Source: Campylobacteraceae bacterium (lineage in GTDB: Bacteria > Campylobacterota > Campylobacteria > Campylobacterales > Sulfurovaceae). From it: a stretch of DNA of 33,708 nt. Both the position numbers and the translations under genes were made by a program. Below the pieces are notes generated by a model. That model did no database searches. It was not told where the DNA came from and saw only the letters and a program-made list of their open reading frames with translations. Each line of letters starts with the position of its first letter. The stretch's first letter is position 1. The stretch is from NCBI GenBank assembly GCA_027055805.1, contig JALUMR010000077.1, forward strand, positions 1 to 33,708, read 5' to 3'. Below, in pieces: positions 8,168 through 16,087 of this stretch.

Positions 8168-8665
8168 ATGCTTTTTCGTATTATTTTAACACTTTCTCTC
8201 TTCTCTCTTTCTCTTTTTGCCGATATGATTTTTATGGCAGACAAGGTAATAATCAAAAAATCTACACGTATGCTCTACCTCTCTCAACAAGGTGAGATTT
8301 ATAAAAAATATCATATTAGTTTGGGTCAGATTCCTAATGGAGCTAAAGAGTTTGAAGGTGATATGAAAACTCCTGAAGGAGTTTATACTTTAGATTGGAG
8401 ACAGACAAGTAAGGCTTACTATAAATCCATTCATCTCTCATATCCCAATACAAAAGATAAAGCCCATGCCAAAAAATCAGGTAAAAGTGCAGGGGGTATG
8501 ATTATGATTCATGGAACACCTCTTAACTGGTCTCTCTCCCCTCTTGGTGACTGGATGCCAATGTTACTTGATTGGACAGAGGGGTGTATTGCTATGAGTA
8601 ATGATGATATGGATGAGGTTTGGGAGCGTACCAAGAAGAATACGCCTATTGTGATAGTGCCTTAA
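8168..8665 (+). CDS. Small exported L,D-transpeptidase (YkuD/YafK type)
   Basis: 165 aa. Signal peptide of 18 residues ending LSLFA. The YkuD catalytic region is complete: IHGTP (His115) and, 25 residues on, TEGCIAMSN with nucleophile Cys140, close to the family's (S/T)xGCxRxxN pattern. Such enzymes form or edit peptidoglycan crosslinks (mDAP-mDAP) or trim stem peptides; in helical Campylobacterota YkuD proteins also act as L,D-carboxypeptidases in cell shape. Only the minimal domain is present, with no extra substrate-binding module as in Csd6. Begins two bases after coaE with AAGGGG seven bases before the ATG. Confidence 0.85.
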   Translation: MLFRIILTLSLFSLSLFADMIFMADKVIIKKSTRMLYLSQQGEIYKKYHISLGQIPNGAKEFEGDMKTPEGVYTLDWRQTSKAYYKSIHLSYPNTKDKAHAKKSGKSAGGMIMIHGTPLNWSLSPLGDWMPMLLDWTEGCIAMSNDDMDEVWERTKKNTPIVIVP

Positions 8666-8670
8666 ATTTT

Positions 8671-8694
8671 GGTAGAGGTTTAAATCCCTCCACC
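8671..8694 (-). other. Hairpin between convergent genes
   Basis: On the minus strand GGTGGAGG pairs with CCTCTACC over 8 bp (one G-U) around an 8-nt loop, spanning the stop of the DUF945 gene and the 14-bp convergent gap. There is no T-run, so it is at best a weak terminator or a transcript-end-stabilising stem. Confidence 0.35.
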
Positions 8695-10161
8695 TTGAGT
8701 TGCCATCATGAGTAGTGGCAAGACCGTTGCTGTTAAGTTGTTGTCATTAACTATTAGCTCTTGGTTTTTGTAGTAACCTTTTAAAAGATATTTTCCATTC
8801 TCTTCTTTTATGAAACCTTGGGCTACACCCATTTGGATTTGTTGTTTTAATACCTCAGCATTTGGTAAGTTTTTAATATGTGTGGAGTCTAATCCTAAAT
8901 CAACATTTAGGCTAATCATATTTAGTGCTTTACTTTGTGCTTTTAGGGCTATTTCCTGAAGTGAACCTTCAAATTTCATATCACCTGTATATCCTATTTC
9001 TATAGAAGCATTACTTTTTTTACTATCTTTTGTTTCTATATTGAGTCCATAATTTATGAGTGTTTCATCTTTAACTAGAAGAGTATTGAGTGAATTAATT
9101 ATCTTTCCTATCATCTCTTCTTGTAGAGTTCCAAACTCTTCCATAACTTTTTGCATATCTTCCGGGTTAGAGTTTGATCGCATTTTGGCAAAGAGTTCAG
9201 ACTGTTTCTTTTGCATCTCTTGACTGGCTTCTTGAAACTTAAGCCACCCTTTTATACCCAGTTTTTGCATATCCATTTTGAGAGAAATATTTTTTAAATC
9301 AGGAAGTTCAGGAGGAAGTTTTGTATCTTGAAAATCAATATTTCCATCAAGTTTTGTCGAGAATGTTGTGGGGCTGTCTTTCTTGCTAGTCATGTGCATA
9401 TTGGTAGCAATATTAATATTTTTTAGTTTGGGGTTAGTGTCATCTTCTATACTAAGTTTTTCAATAGATAGGTCAATGGTTCCCATCATTAACTTTTGTT
9501 CTACAAATTCATCTATATCTACATTCATGAGTAAATTTTTAACGGTTAACCCATTGTTAGTACCCTCTTCTTTAAATTCAAGAGAGGCAATTTTAAGATC
9601 ATTTTTACCCTTCAATGTATCTATATCCATCTCTCCATTCATATGTAAAGGAGTCATCGCAAAAATTTTACCCTCATTATTAAATTTAATTTCATTGGTA
9701 GAAGCAGTATAGGAGGCATTTTTTAAAAAAGAGATAATCATGTCACTTGTAATCGTAATATCATCTTTAAACAACTTTAAGAACTCTGTTTTTGCCTCAT
9801 CTGTAAGTAGGGAACTTAGCAATATTTCTTGATGAGCTTTTGCTGCTCCAAAACCTATACCATTTTTAAAAAATATGGGACCATGTTCTATATGATACTC
9901 CATGACAAGTGGTAGCTTAATAGACTTTTGCATTAATGCTAATATTGAGGGGTCAGTAACCTCTAGCTCTATTTTTGCAGTAGATTCAAAAAAAGTTTTT
10001 TTGTAACTATCAATTTTATATTGAATGCCTTTATCAGCATATACCTTGTTTATGTTATTAAAGTGCTGTTCTATATTTTCTTTCATTTGACTACCAACAT
10101 ATGCTGTTGTTCCAGACCAAAGAGCAATGGCAGCAACGAGTGAACCGACTATTTTTTTCAT
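8680..10161 (-). CDS. DUF945 (YdgA-like) family protein
   Basis: 493 aa, close to the ~500 aa of E. coli YdgA. An N-terminal hydrophobic helix (VGSLVAAIALWSGTTAYVG) is an uncleaved anchor or signal peptide, followed by the family-typical Y-x(5)-IEQHFNNIN segment and a long series of amphipathic beta strands with repeated K/D-rich turns. Family function is poorly defined; members are envelope proteins facing the periplasm. The C-terminus is Gly-rich (MATQGGGI). It lies downstream of the thrS-infC unit on the same strand after a 136-bp gap that contains a hairpin, so probably separate from it. Confidence 0.75.
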   Translation of the reverse strand: MKKIVGSLVAAIALWSGTTAYVGSQMKENIEQHFNNINKVYADKGIQYKIDSYKKTFFESTAKIELEVTDPSILALMQKSIKLPLVMEYHIEHGPIFFKNGIGFGAAKAHQEILLSSLLTDEAKTEFLKLFKDDITITSDMIISFLKNASYTASTNEIKFNNEGKIFAMTPLHMNGEMDIDTLKGKNDLKIASLEFKEEGTNNGLTVKNLLMNVDIDEFVEQKLMMGTIDLSIEKLSIEDDTNPKLKNINIATNMHMTSKKDSPTTFSTKLDGNIDFQDTKLPPELPDLKNISLKMDMQKLGIKGWLKFQEASQEMQKKQSELFAKMRSNSNPEDMQKVMEEFGTLQEEMIGKIINSLNTLLVKDETLINYGLNIETKDSKKSNASIEIGYTGDMKFEGSLQEIALKAQSKALNMISLNVDLGLDSTHIKNLPNAEVLKQQIQMGVAQGFIKEENGKYLLKGYYKNQELIVNDNNLTATVLPLLMMATQGGGI

Positions 10162-10251
10162 AAGTGTTTCCTTATAGATTATAAATTTATCTATGAAAGT
10201 GTATCTAAAAAGTGAATGAAACTACTTATGATATTAAAGATTATTGAAAGT

Positions 10252-10282
10252 TAACCACTTAGTAACGAGGACTAAATGGTTA
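10252..10282 (-). terminator. Candidate terminator after thrS-infC
   Basis: Stem TAACCA/TGGTTA continued, after one mismatch, by TTAGT/ACTAA around a 7-nt loop, 16 bases beyond the infC stop on the minus strand. The following T-run is short, so termination is plausible but not strong. Confidence 0.4.
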
Positions 10283-10297
10283 TGAAGGGTAAAATAG

Positions 10298-10849
10298 TTA
10301 TTTTTTAATTGGTGTTACATACATATTAACATAACGACCATCACGTTTGGCATTTTGTTCTAAATTACCAAGATCTTCAAGCATTGGCCATACACGGTTA
10401 AGAACATCAACACCCCATTCAGGGTTTGCCATTTCTCTACCACGTAAGAAGACTCTTAGTTTTACATGCTTTCCAGCTTCTAAAAACTCTCTGGCATGTT
10501 TAACTTTATAGGCAATATCACCATCAGCGATTTTACAAGAAAATTTAACTTCTTTTACATCAATGGTTTTTTGGTTTTTTCTTGCCTCTTTTTTCTTCTT
10601 TTCTAGCTCATACTTATACTTACCATAGTCCATTATTTTGGCTACAGGTGGTTTTGCATCAGGTGACATAATTACTAAGTCTAGTCCTTTGTCATCAGCA
10701 AGTTGTAAAGCTTCATCACGAGAAATAATACCAAATTGTTCACCATCATCACCAAGAACTCGAAGTTCTCTGTCACGAATTTTATCGTTCATTACGGTGT
10801 CGTCTGGTTTCTTTCTTCCTCTGTTGTTTCTGTTGTTTTGTCTACTCAA
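10298..10849 (-). CDS. infC: Translation initiation factor IF-3
   Basis: 183 aa, full length. IF-3 binds the 30S subunit, keeps it free of 50S and proofreads the start codon and initiator tRNA. N-domain about residues 20-90 with GIISRDEAL and PPVAKIMDYGKYKYE; basic linker (KKKKEARKNQK); C-domain with VKEVKFSCKI and RVFLRGREMANPEWG. The start is TTG at 10849, with AAGG six bases upstream; an in-frame TAA lies just before, so nothing further upstream is possible, and the next ATG is residue 20. The TTG overlaps the thrS TGA (four-base TTGA), giving translational coupling. In many bacteria infC starts with a rare codon as part of autoregulation; the TTG here would fit (inference). Confidence 0.96.
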   Translation of the reverse strand: MSRQNNRNNRGRKKPDDTVMNDKIRDRELRVLGDDGEQFGIISRDEALQLADDKGLDLVIMSPDAKPPVAKIMDYGKYKYELEKKKKEARKNQKTIDVKEVKFSCKIADGDIAYKVKHAREFLEAGKHVKLRVFLRGREMANPEWGVDVLNRVWPMLEDLGNLEQNAKRDGRYVNMYVTPIKK

Positions 10850-12660
10850 ATCTTACCTTCATTTAGTTGTTGACTTAATTCTACCATAAATTCATCAAAA
10901 GAAAGATTATATTGCTCTTTTGTTCGTCGATTTCTTATTGCAACTGTTTTATTCTCAACTTCTTCATCACCTATAATGACTACGTAAGGAACTCTTTGTT
11001 TCTCTGCTGTTCGTACTCTTTTGTTGAGTGAATCATTTTTATCAAAGATTTCACAGTCAATGTCAAGGTCGATAAGTTGATTTTTAAGCTCTTTTGCATA
11101 CGCTACATGACTCTCTGAAATTGGTACAAAGATAATCTGTGTTGGAGCAATAAATAGAGGGAACTCTCCAGCATAATGTTCAGTTAAAATCCCAATAAAA
11201 CGTTCAAATGACCCCAAAATTGCACGGTGAATCATAACAGGTGTATGACGCTCATTGTCTTCACCCACATACTCTACTTCAAAACGCTCAGGCAGGTTGA
11301 AGTCAACTTGTACCGTTCCACACTGCCATTTTCTTCCAATGGCATCGGTAATCTTAATGTCGATTTTTGGTCCATAGAAAGCACCACCACCCTCATCAAT
11401 AGTAAAGGGAAGGTTATTTTCATTAAGAGCATCTTTTAGCCCTTGTGTTGCCAATTCCCAAACATCATCGTCTCCAATGGCTTTTTCAGGTTTGGTTGCA
11501 ACCTCCATGCTGTACTCAAATCCAAAGAGTTTCATGACTGAGTCAACAAACTCAACAATGTCGATGACTTCATTAGCAATTTGTTGAGGAGTACAGAAGA
11601 TGTGTGCATCATCTTGAGTAAACTCTCTTACTCTTAATAGACCATGCAATGCACCTGATTGCTCATGACGGTGAACCACACCATACTCATAATATTTCAG
11701 AGGTAAATCACGGTAAGATTTTCCACTCTGTTTAAAAATCTGAATATGCCCAATACAGTTCATTGGTTTTACACCATACTCCTGCTCATCAATGGTAGTT
11801 AGATACATGTTTTCACCATAACAAGCGTAGTGACCAGAGGTTCTCCACATGTCAGCTTTTAAAATCTCTGGACCACGAACAGGCTCATACCCTCTTTTTC
11901 GGTGAGCTTTGTGTAAGATGTTTTCTAGTTTGTAACGAAGACGTGAACCTTTTGGCATCCAAAATGGTAATCCTGCTCCACTCTCTTCATTGAACATAAA
12001 GAGTTCCATCTCTGCCCCAATTTTTCGGTGGTCACGTTTTTTAGCCTCTTCCATCATTTTGATGTAATCTTTTAGTGACTCTTTATCAGCAAATGCAATA
12101 CCATAAATACGGGTTAACATCTCTTTTGTCTCATCCCCACCAAGGTAAGCACCTGCCACACGTGTCAGTTTAAAGTTATGAAGAAATCTAAGAGCAGGAA
12201 CGTGAGGCCCTTGACAGAGGTCTTCAAAGTCACCTTGTTTATATATAGAAACTACTTCATCAGGTATTCTAGTTAATACAGCTTGTTTTAAATCATCAGC
12301 AGCAAATTTTTCTAATGCTTCTGCTTTGGTGATTTCGTATTTCTCTATTTTATACTTTTTCTTGATGAGTTCTTTCATCTTTTTTTCGATTTTCTTTAAA
12401 TCTTCCTCACCAATCTTCTCATCTACTCTAAAGTCATAGTAGAAACCTTCATCTACATTTGGTCCTACAAAGAATTTTGCATTGGTATAAAGCTCAGTAA
12501 TGGCTTGTGCCATTAAGTGTGCTGTCGAGTGTCTAACAATCTCTAGTGATTCAGCAGAGTTATCATACTTAATCGCTTTTGCATCAGGGTTTTCACCTGC
12601 ACTCTGTGTATCTATAATTTGTCCTTGGTTATCAATATAACCTATTAAGTTTTCACTCAA
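10846..12660 (-). CDS. thrS: Threonine--tRNA ligase
   Basis: 604 aa, about 40 shorter than E. coli ThrRS because the N-terminal TGS domain is absent, as in Campylobacter. Charges tRNA-Thr. The editing domain has HSTAHLMAQ (His44, His48) and RGPH-like QGPHVP; the class II catalytic core has the Zn ligand Cys302 in KPMNCIGH, motif 2 around VVHRHEQSGALHGLLRVR, and motif 3 HRAILGSFERFIGIL; the anticodon-binding domain is C-terminal (from about residue 500). The start is TTG with AAAGG six bases upstream; ATT immediately before it is in frame but too close to the ribosome site. Followed without gap by infC. Confidence 0.97.
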   Translation of the reverse strand: MSENLIGYIDNQGQIIDTQSAGENPDAKAIKYDNSAESLEIVRHSTAHLMAQAITELYTNAKFFVGPNVDEGFYYDFRVDEKIGEEDLKKIEKKMKELIKKKYKIEKYEITKAEALEKFAADDLKQAVLTRIPDEVVSIYKQGDFEDLCQGPHVPALRFLHNFKLTRVAGAYLGGDETKEMLTRIYGIAFADKESLKDYIKMMEEAKKRDHRKIGAEMELFMFNEESGAGLPFWMPKGSRLRYKLENILHKAHRKRGYEPVRGPEILKADMWRTSGHYACYGENMYLTTIDEQEYGVKPMNCIGHIQIFKQSGKSYRDLPLKYYEYGVVHRHEQSGALHGLLRVREFTQDDAHIFCTPQQIANEVIDIVEFVDSVMKLFGFEYSMEVATKPEKAIGDDDVWELATQGLKDALNENNLPFTIDEGGGAFYGPKIDIKITDAIGRKWQCGTVQVDFNLPERFEVEYVGEDNERHTPVMIHRAILGSFERFIGILTEHYAGEFPLFIAPTQIIFVPISESHVAYAKELKNQLIDLDIDCEIFDKNDSLNKRVRTAEKQRVPYVVIIGDEEVENKTVAIRNRRTKEQYNLSFDEFMVELSQQLNEGKI

Positions 12661-12680
12661 AATTAACCTTTGTATTCGCC

Positions 12681-12723
12681 TATAATACGTAATAGGAGAT
12701 GATTTTTTAATGAGCGTATTATA
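12681..12723. promoter_or_regulatory. Mirror-image -10 pair upstream of thrS
   Basis: TATAATACG (12681-12689) and CGTATTATA (12715-12723) are perfect inverted copies 25 bases apart. The first, read on the minus strand, gives TATTAT about 22 bases before the thrS TTG; the second gives TATTAT on the plus strand, pointing toward the small ORF and glmM. The two would fire divergently from the same short interval, or the pair may be a two-sided operator. Confidence 0.45.
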
Positions 12724-12808
12724 GCTTTTTTAACTTATAGAGGCTAATTTTAAAAAATCTAACATGAAATGTTAAATATTATTAAGTATAGATTAATATT
12801 AAATATTT

Positions 12809-12814
12809 TATAAT
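12809..12814 (+). promoter_or_regulatory. -10 element for the 49-codon ORF and glmM
   Basis: TATAAT about 35 bases before the ATG at 12850, in very AT-rich sequence. Confidence 0.45.
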
Positions 12815-12849
12815 GTTATTAATTATTAAAAAATATTAAGGAGTATGTA

Positions 12850-12999
12850 ATGAGAGCAGGATTTACAGGAATAGCAATGGGTGTATCAACAGCAATGGCA
12901 TTAAGAAATGAATACAAATTAACATCACAAGTTGTGACTATTTCTCTTGTTACTGAAATCCTTACTATTATCATCTTTGGATTGGTAGATATATCATAA
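12850..12999 (+). CDS. Small membrane protein, 49 aa, unknown
   Basis: Reads MRAGFTGIAMGVSTAMALRN at its start; the C-terminal half is one hydrophobic helix (VTISLVTEILTIIIFGLVDI). An AAGGAG site lies six bases before the ATG, the codon use is ordinary, and a -10 is present at 12809, so it is probably translated. It precedes glmM by 42 bases on the same strand. The small-residue-rich start (GxAxGxSTAxA) resembles a piece of a multi-helix transporter, so it could be the C-terminal remnant of one; it could equally be an independent single-helix protein. No family recognised. Confidence 0.5.
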   Translation: MRAGFTGIAMGVSTAMALRNEYKLTSQVVTISLVTEILTIIIFGLVDIS

Positions 13000-13041
13000 T
13001 ATTATGATAAAATTCATCTAATTAAACTCCAAGGAAAGATA

Positions 13042-14379
13042 ATGGAACTGTTTGGAACAGATGGCGTACGTGGTTTGGCAGGTGGAAAATTAAATGCAAT
13101 GACTGTTATACGTTTTGCATTGGCAGCAGGAATACACTTACAAAAAACCAGTAAATATAATAAAATTTTAGTGGGTAAGGATACCCGACGTTCAGGTTAT
13201 ATGATAGAAAATGCACTGGTATCAGGGTTAACAGCAGTTGGTTTTGATGTGGTTCAAATAGGTCCTATGCCCACTCCTGCTATAGCGTTTATTACAGAAA
13301 ATATGCGTTGTGATGCTGGTATTATGATAACGGCATCACATAATCCTTTTTATGACAATGGTATTAAACTTTTTGGTGCAGAGGGAAATAAAATTTCAAA
13401 AGAGTGTGAAAAGGATATTGAAGAGATTTTTAGTGATATAGAGCGTATAGAAAATGCTTTTGTTACAAAAAAAGAGATAGGGCGTTCAGTCCGTATAGAT
13501 GATGTGATAGGTCGATATATCGTCCATATTAAAAATTCATTTCCCCAAAAATACTCTCTATACGGCAAAAGAGTTGTGGTTGATTGTGCCAATGGGGCAG
13601 CTTATAAAGTAGCCCCAACAGTGCTTCGTGAACTTGGAGCAGATGTAATAGAGATGGCAACAACTCCTAATGGATTTAATATAAACACCAATTGTGGTGC
13701 GACTTCTCCTGAACTTTTGGCTCAAAAAGTTATTGAAACACGTGCAGATATTGGAATTGCTTTAGATGGTGATGCAGATAGAATCGTTATTGTTGATGAA
13801 ATAGGACAAATTGTTGATGGTGACAAACTTATAGGTGCATTGGCAATTCATCTTAAAAATGAGAATAAATTGGCAAATGACAAAGTGGTTGCAACGGTGA
13901 TGAGTAACCAAGGTCTTGAAGATTATTTAGCACAACATGGTCTTGTTTTAGAACGTTCTGATGTGGGTGATAAACATGTACTTGAAGTCATGAACCGAGT
14001 TGGTTCAAACTTTGGTGGAGAGCAGAGTGGTCATGTTATATTTTCTGATTATGCAAAAACGGGTGATGGTCTGGTCTCTGCTCTTCAAGCATTTGCTTAT
14101 ATGATAGAGACAAATAAAACAGCGAGTGAAGCTTTTGATATTTTTGACCTTTATCCCCAAGAACAAGCTAATTTAAATATTTCACATAAAATAGCTATAG
14201 AGGAGATAGTTGGAGTAGAAGAACTTTTTGCCGAAATAGAAGCTGCTGGTATGCGTCACTTAGTGCGTTATTCTGGAACAGAAAACCTACTACGTATTTT
14301 ACTAGAGGGTAAGGACCAACATGCTCTTCATCTTATGATGGATAAGACAGTTAAGTTTTTCAAAAAGGCACTCTCTTAA
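13042..14379 (+). CDS. glmM: Phosphoglucosamine mutase
   Basis: 445 aa, full length. Interconverts glucosamine-6-phosphate and glucosamine-1-phosphate on the route to UDP-GlcNAc for peptidoglycan and lipid A. Starts with the family's [11 protein letters not shown]; phosphorylated catalytic Ser99 in ITASHNP; Mg-binding loop DGDADR (about residues 238-243); sugar-binding GGEQSGH; phosphate-binding [11 protein letters not shown] near the C-terminus, which matches GlmM rather than phosphomannomutase. AAGGA before the ATG. The stop and the lspA start share one base (TAATG), so the two are coupled. Confidence 0.97.
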   Translation: MELFGTDGVRGLAGGKLNAMTVIRFALAAGIHLQKTSKYNKILVGKDTRRSGYMIENALVSGLTAVGFDVVQIGPMPTPAIAFITENMRCDAGIMITASHNPFYDNGIKLFGAEGNKISKECEKDIEEIFSDIERIENAFVTKKEIGRSVRIDDVIGRYIVHIKNSFPQKYSLYGKRVVVDCANGAAYKVAPTVLRELGADVIEMATTPNGFNINTNCGATSPELLAQKVIETRADIGIALDGDADRIVIVDEIGQIVDGDKLIGALAIHLKNENKLANDKVVATVMSNQGLEDYLAQHGLVLERSDVGDKHVLEVMNRVGSNFGGEQSGHVIFSDYAKTGDGLVSALQAFAYMIETNKTASEAFDIFDLYPQEQANLNISHKIAIEEIVGVEELFAEIEAAGMRHLVRYSGTENLLRILLEGKDQHALHLMMDKTVKFFKKALS

Positions 14380-14855
14380 TGCGTGCATATACTGTTTTTA
14401 TTTTATTGGTGGTTGGTACTTTTATTATTGACCAAAATTTAAAAGTTATGGCAATGGAAGCTGTGAATAGTGTAGAACATGCTACCATATTAAAAGGTTC
14501 TTGTATTGATTTAGAGTTGTATTATAACCGTGGTGTAGCTTTCTCTATGTTGTTAGAGCTAGGAGATAATTTAAAGTGGGTACAGTTACTACTTATATCA
14601 GGAATAATTTTTTATATTTTTTATGAGGGGTATGTGAAAAAGTACGCTTTTCCCTTAGGGCTTATAATTGGTGGAGCTTTAGGCAATCTATACGATAGAT
14701 TTATTCGTGAAGGTGTGGTTGACTATGTAGCATGGCACTGTGGATTTAATTTTGCTGTCTTTAACTATGCTGATGTCATGATAGATGTGGGTGTTGCTAT
14801 TATTTTGTTACTCTCATTTTTAGAGTATAGAGAAGAGAAGAAGGGCAACGCTTAA
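14379..14855 (+). CDS. lspA: Lipoprotein signal peptidase (signal peptidase II)
   Basis: 158 aa, four transmembrane segments. Cleaves the signal peptide of prolipoproteins at the inner membrane. Conserved motifs: YYNRGVAFSM (about 48-57), GGALGNLYDR (98-107), and the two catalytic aspartates in EGVVDYV (Asp115) and FNYADVMID (Asp132). At least two lipoproteins in this window (the S41 peptidase and the WG-like protein) would be its clients. One-base overlap with glmM; no own ribosome site is obvious, which suits translational coupling. Confidence 0.95.
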   Translation: MRAYTVFILLVVGTFIIDQNLKVMAMEAVNSVEHATILKGSCIDLELYYNRGVAFSMLLELGDNLKWVQLLLISGIIFYIFYEGYVKKYAFPLGLIIGGALGNLYDRFIREGVVDYVAWHCGFNFAVFNYADVMIDVGVAIILLLSFLEYREEKKGNA

Positions 14856-14875
14856 ATAAACTTCTAAAACAGAAG

Positions 14876-14983
14876 GTGGGCATTTTGGGCATCCTTCATA
14901 AGTAGGTTACACTTTTACATATTGAGTGTTTTAGGGGCATGGACTTTAGTCCATGAAATAGACAACAGCCGTATTTTGCCCAC
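14876..14983. mobile_element. Fold-back (MITE-like) element after lspA
   Basis: A 108-bp segment bounded by 7-bp inverted ends GTGGGCA (14876-14882) and TGCCCAC (14977-14983). It contains the dispersed repeat copy 2 and its 18-bp near-palindrome. It lies between the lspA stop and a 35-codon ORF that may be a transposase fragment. Copy 1 near position 600 shares the interior but not the clear 7-bp ends, so the boundaries are uncertain. Confidence 0.4.
14907..14969 (-). repeat. Dispersed repeat, copy 2
   Basis: Inverted copy of 595-656. The near-palindromic core is 14938-14955 (CATGGACT, TT, AGTCCATG). As with copy 1, it lies close downstream of a gene end. The 324-bp stretch 14856-15179 holds this repeat, the fold-back ends and the small ORF at 14987-15094; the remaining ~85 bp before the PpiC gene's stop are plain AT-rich sequence. 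Confidence 0.8.
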
Positions 14984-14986
14984 TTT

Positions 14987-15094
14987 TTACTGCTCTACCT
15001 TATGTTCATGGATAAATTCATTTAAGTCACCTACTGTTTTACAACCATATTTTATAGCTTCATTGATTATTTCTTTTGTAAAAGTTGTTTTCAT
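14987..15094 (-). CDS. 35-aa ORF, possible N-terminal remnant of a transposase
   Basis: Begins MKTTFTKEIINEAIKYGCKT, then VGDLNEFIHEHKVEQ and TAA. An AAAGGA site is spaced properly before the ATG, so the start looks like that of a real gene. The stop lies three bases from the inverted end TGCCCAC of the fold-back element, as if the gene had been cut off there. Its KEIINEAIKYGCK-DLN pattern reminds me of the first residues of mutator/IS256-type transposases; I cannot confirm this. It may be a decayed insertion sequence, or a free-standing small protein. Confidence 0.35.
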   Translation of the reverse strand: MKTTFTKEIINEAIKYGCKTVGDLNEFIHEHKVEQ

Positions 15095-15179
15095 AAACTA
15101 TCCTTTAAAATTAATATTATATTTATAATTATATCATTAAAATATAAAAATAAGTATATTTATTAAATATTTTTTAAGG

Positions 15180-16016
15180 TTAGTAGACTATTTCAGCTTG
15201 TCCATAAAGGTTTTCTACTTTGTTTTGTAGTTTTTTCATCACTTCTTGTTGTTTAATTACCTGCTCAATTTTCTTTTTTGCTTTGTTAAAAGTAAGTTTT
15301 CCAGCAGCTTTTTTATTTAAAAGATAAACCACATTGTATCCATGTTCAGTTTTTACTGCTGCATTAAGTAGACGTTTAACTTTGTATTTATAGGCTTTGT
15401 TAAATAGATTTTCAGGAGCATTCCCTTTTCCAAACCAACCCATGTACCCGTTTTGTTTTCTTTCATGAGCAGCTTTCAGAAACGCTTCATCTAAATTAGT
15501 AGCACCTTGTAGTGATTTTAGAAGTTTGTCTGCTTCTGCTTTGGTAGGTACAATGATATCTGCTATCTCTATAGAATCAGGAAAGTTAAAAGCTTCTGGA
15601 TTATTATCGTAGAACTCTTTTAATTGACTCTTGGTTACTTTTGCTTTTTTAAACTCTTTTTGTTGATAAAGAGCAATGGCAATAGCACCTTTTATATTTC
15701 GTAGCTGTTCTTTGTTTAAGTTTTTACCAGTGTTTTTTTTGTATGTCTTTTGAGCAAGACTCTTTTGTTGTTTAAATGCCTTTTTGAATTCTGCACTTTT
15801 AACAAGTGAACTTTTTAATAAATCCTCATGAAGAACTTCTTCTTTTATGAGTTGCTCCATTAAATTGGCACGTTGTGTATCGTTTAGTTTCTCATAGCCA
15901 GGAGGTATAACATCTGTTGTAATTTTATGACCATTTACGGTTACTAGTGTTTGTCCAAAAAGAAGAGATGAGCTTAGTGTTAATGTCGCAAGGAGTGCGA
16001 TGAGTTTTTTTTGCAT
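15180..16016 (-). CDS. Periplasmic PpiC-type peptidyl-prolyl isomerase, PEB4/SurA-like chaperone
   Basis: 278 aa, the size of Campylobacter PEB4 (Cj0596). Signal peptide ending near residue 21 (SSSLLFG). An N-terminal helical chaperone region (about 35-150, with LMEQLIKEEVLHEDLL) is followed by a parvulin domain (about 150-245: EIADIIVPTKAEA, NGYMGWFGKGNAPENLF, TEHGYNVVYLLNKK) and a C-terminal Lys-rich helix that packs back on the N-domain in this family. It assists folding of outer-membrane proteins in the periplasm. The next gene upstream on the strand, dapF, is 71 bp away, so co-transcription is possible. Confidence 0.88.
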   Translation of the reverse strand: MQKKLIALLATLTLSSSLLFGQTLVTVNGHKITTDVIPPGYEKLNDTQRANLMEQLIKEEVLHEDLLKSSLVKSAEFKKAFKQQKSLAQKTYKKNTGKNLNKEQLRNIKGAIAIALYQQKEFKKAKVTKSQLKEFYDNNPEAFNFPDSIEIADIIVPTKAEADKLLKSLQGATNLDEAFLKAAHERKQNGYMGWFGKGNAPENLFNKAYKYKVKRLLNAAVKTEHGYNVVYLLNKKAAGKLTFNKAKKKIEQVIKQQEVMKKLQNKVENLYGQAEIVY

Positions 16017-16087
16017 TTCTATTTTCCTTATATTGTTAGATTTTTAGATTTTATATCTCTATTGTGAAAAAACTGTGTTTTTATTAT

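Noticed and set aside
14922-15128. Plus-strand 68-codon ORF across the repeat after lspA
   Set aside because: No ribosome site, odd composition, and it runs through the palindromic repeat antisense to the better-supported 35-codon ORF.
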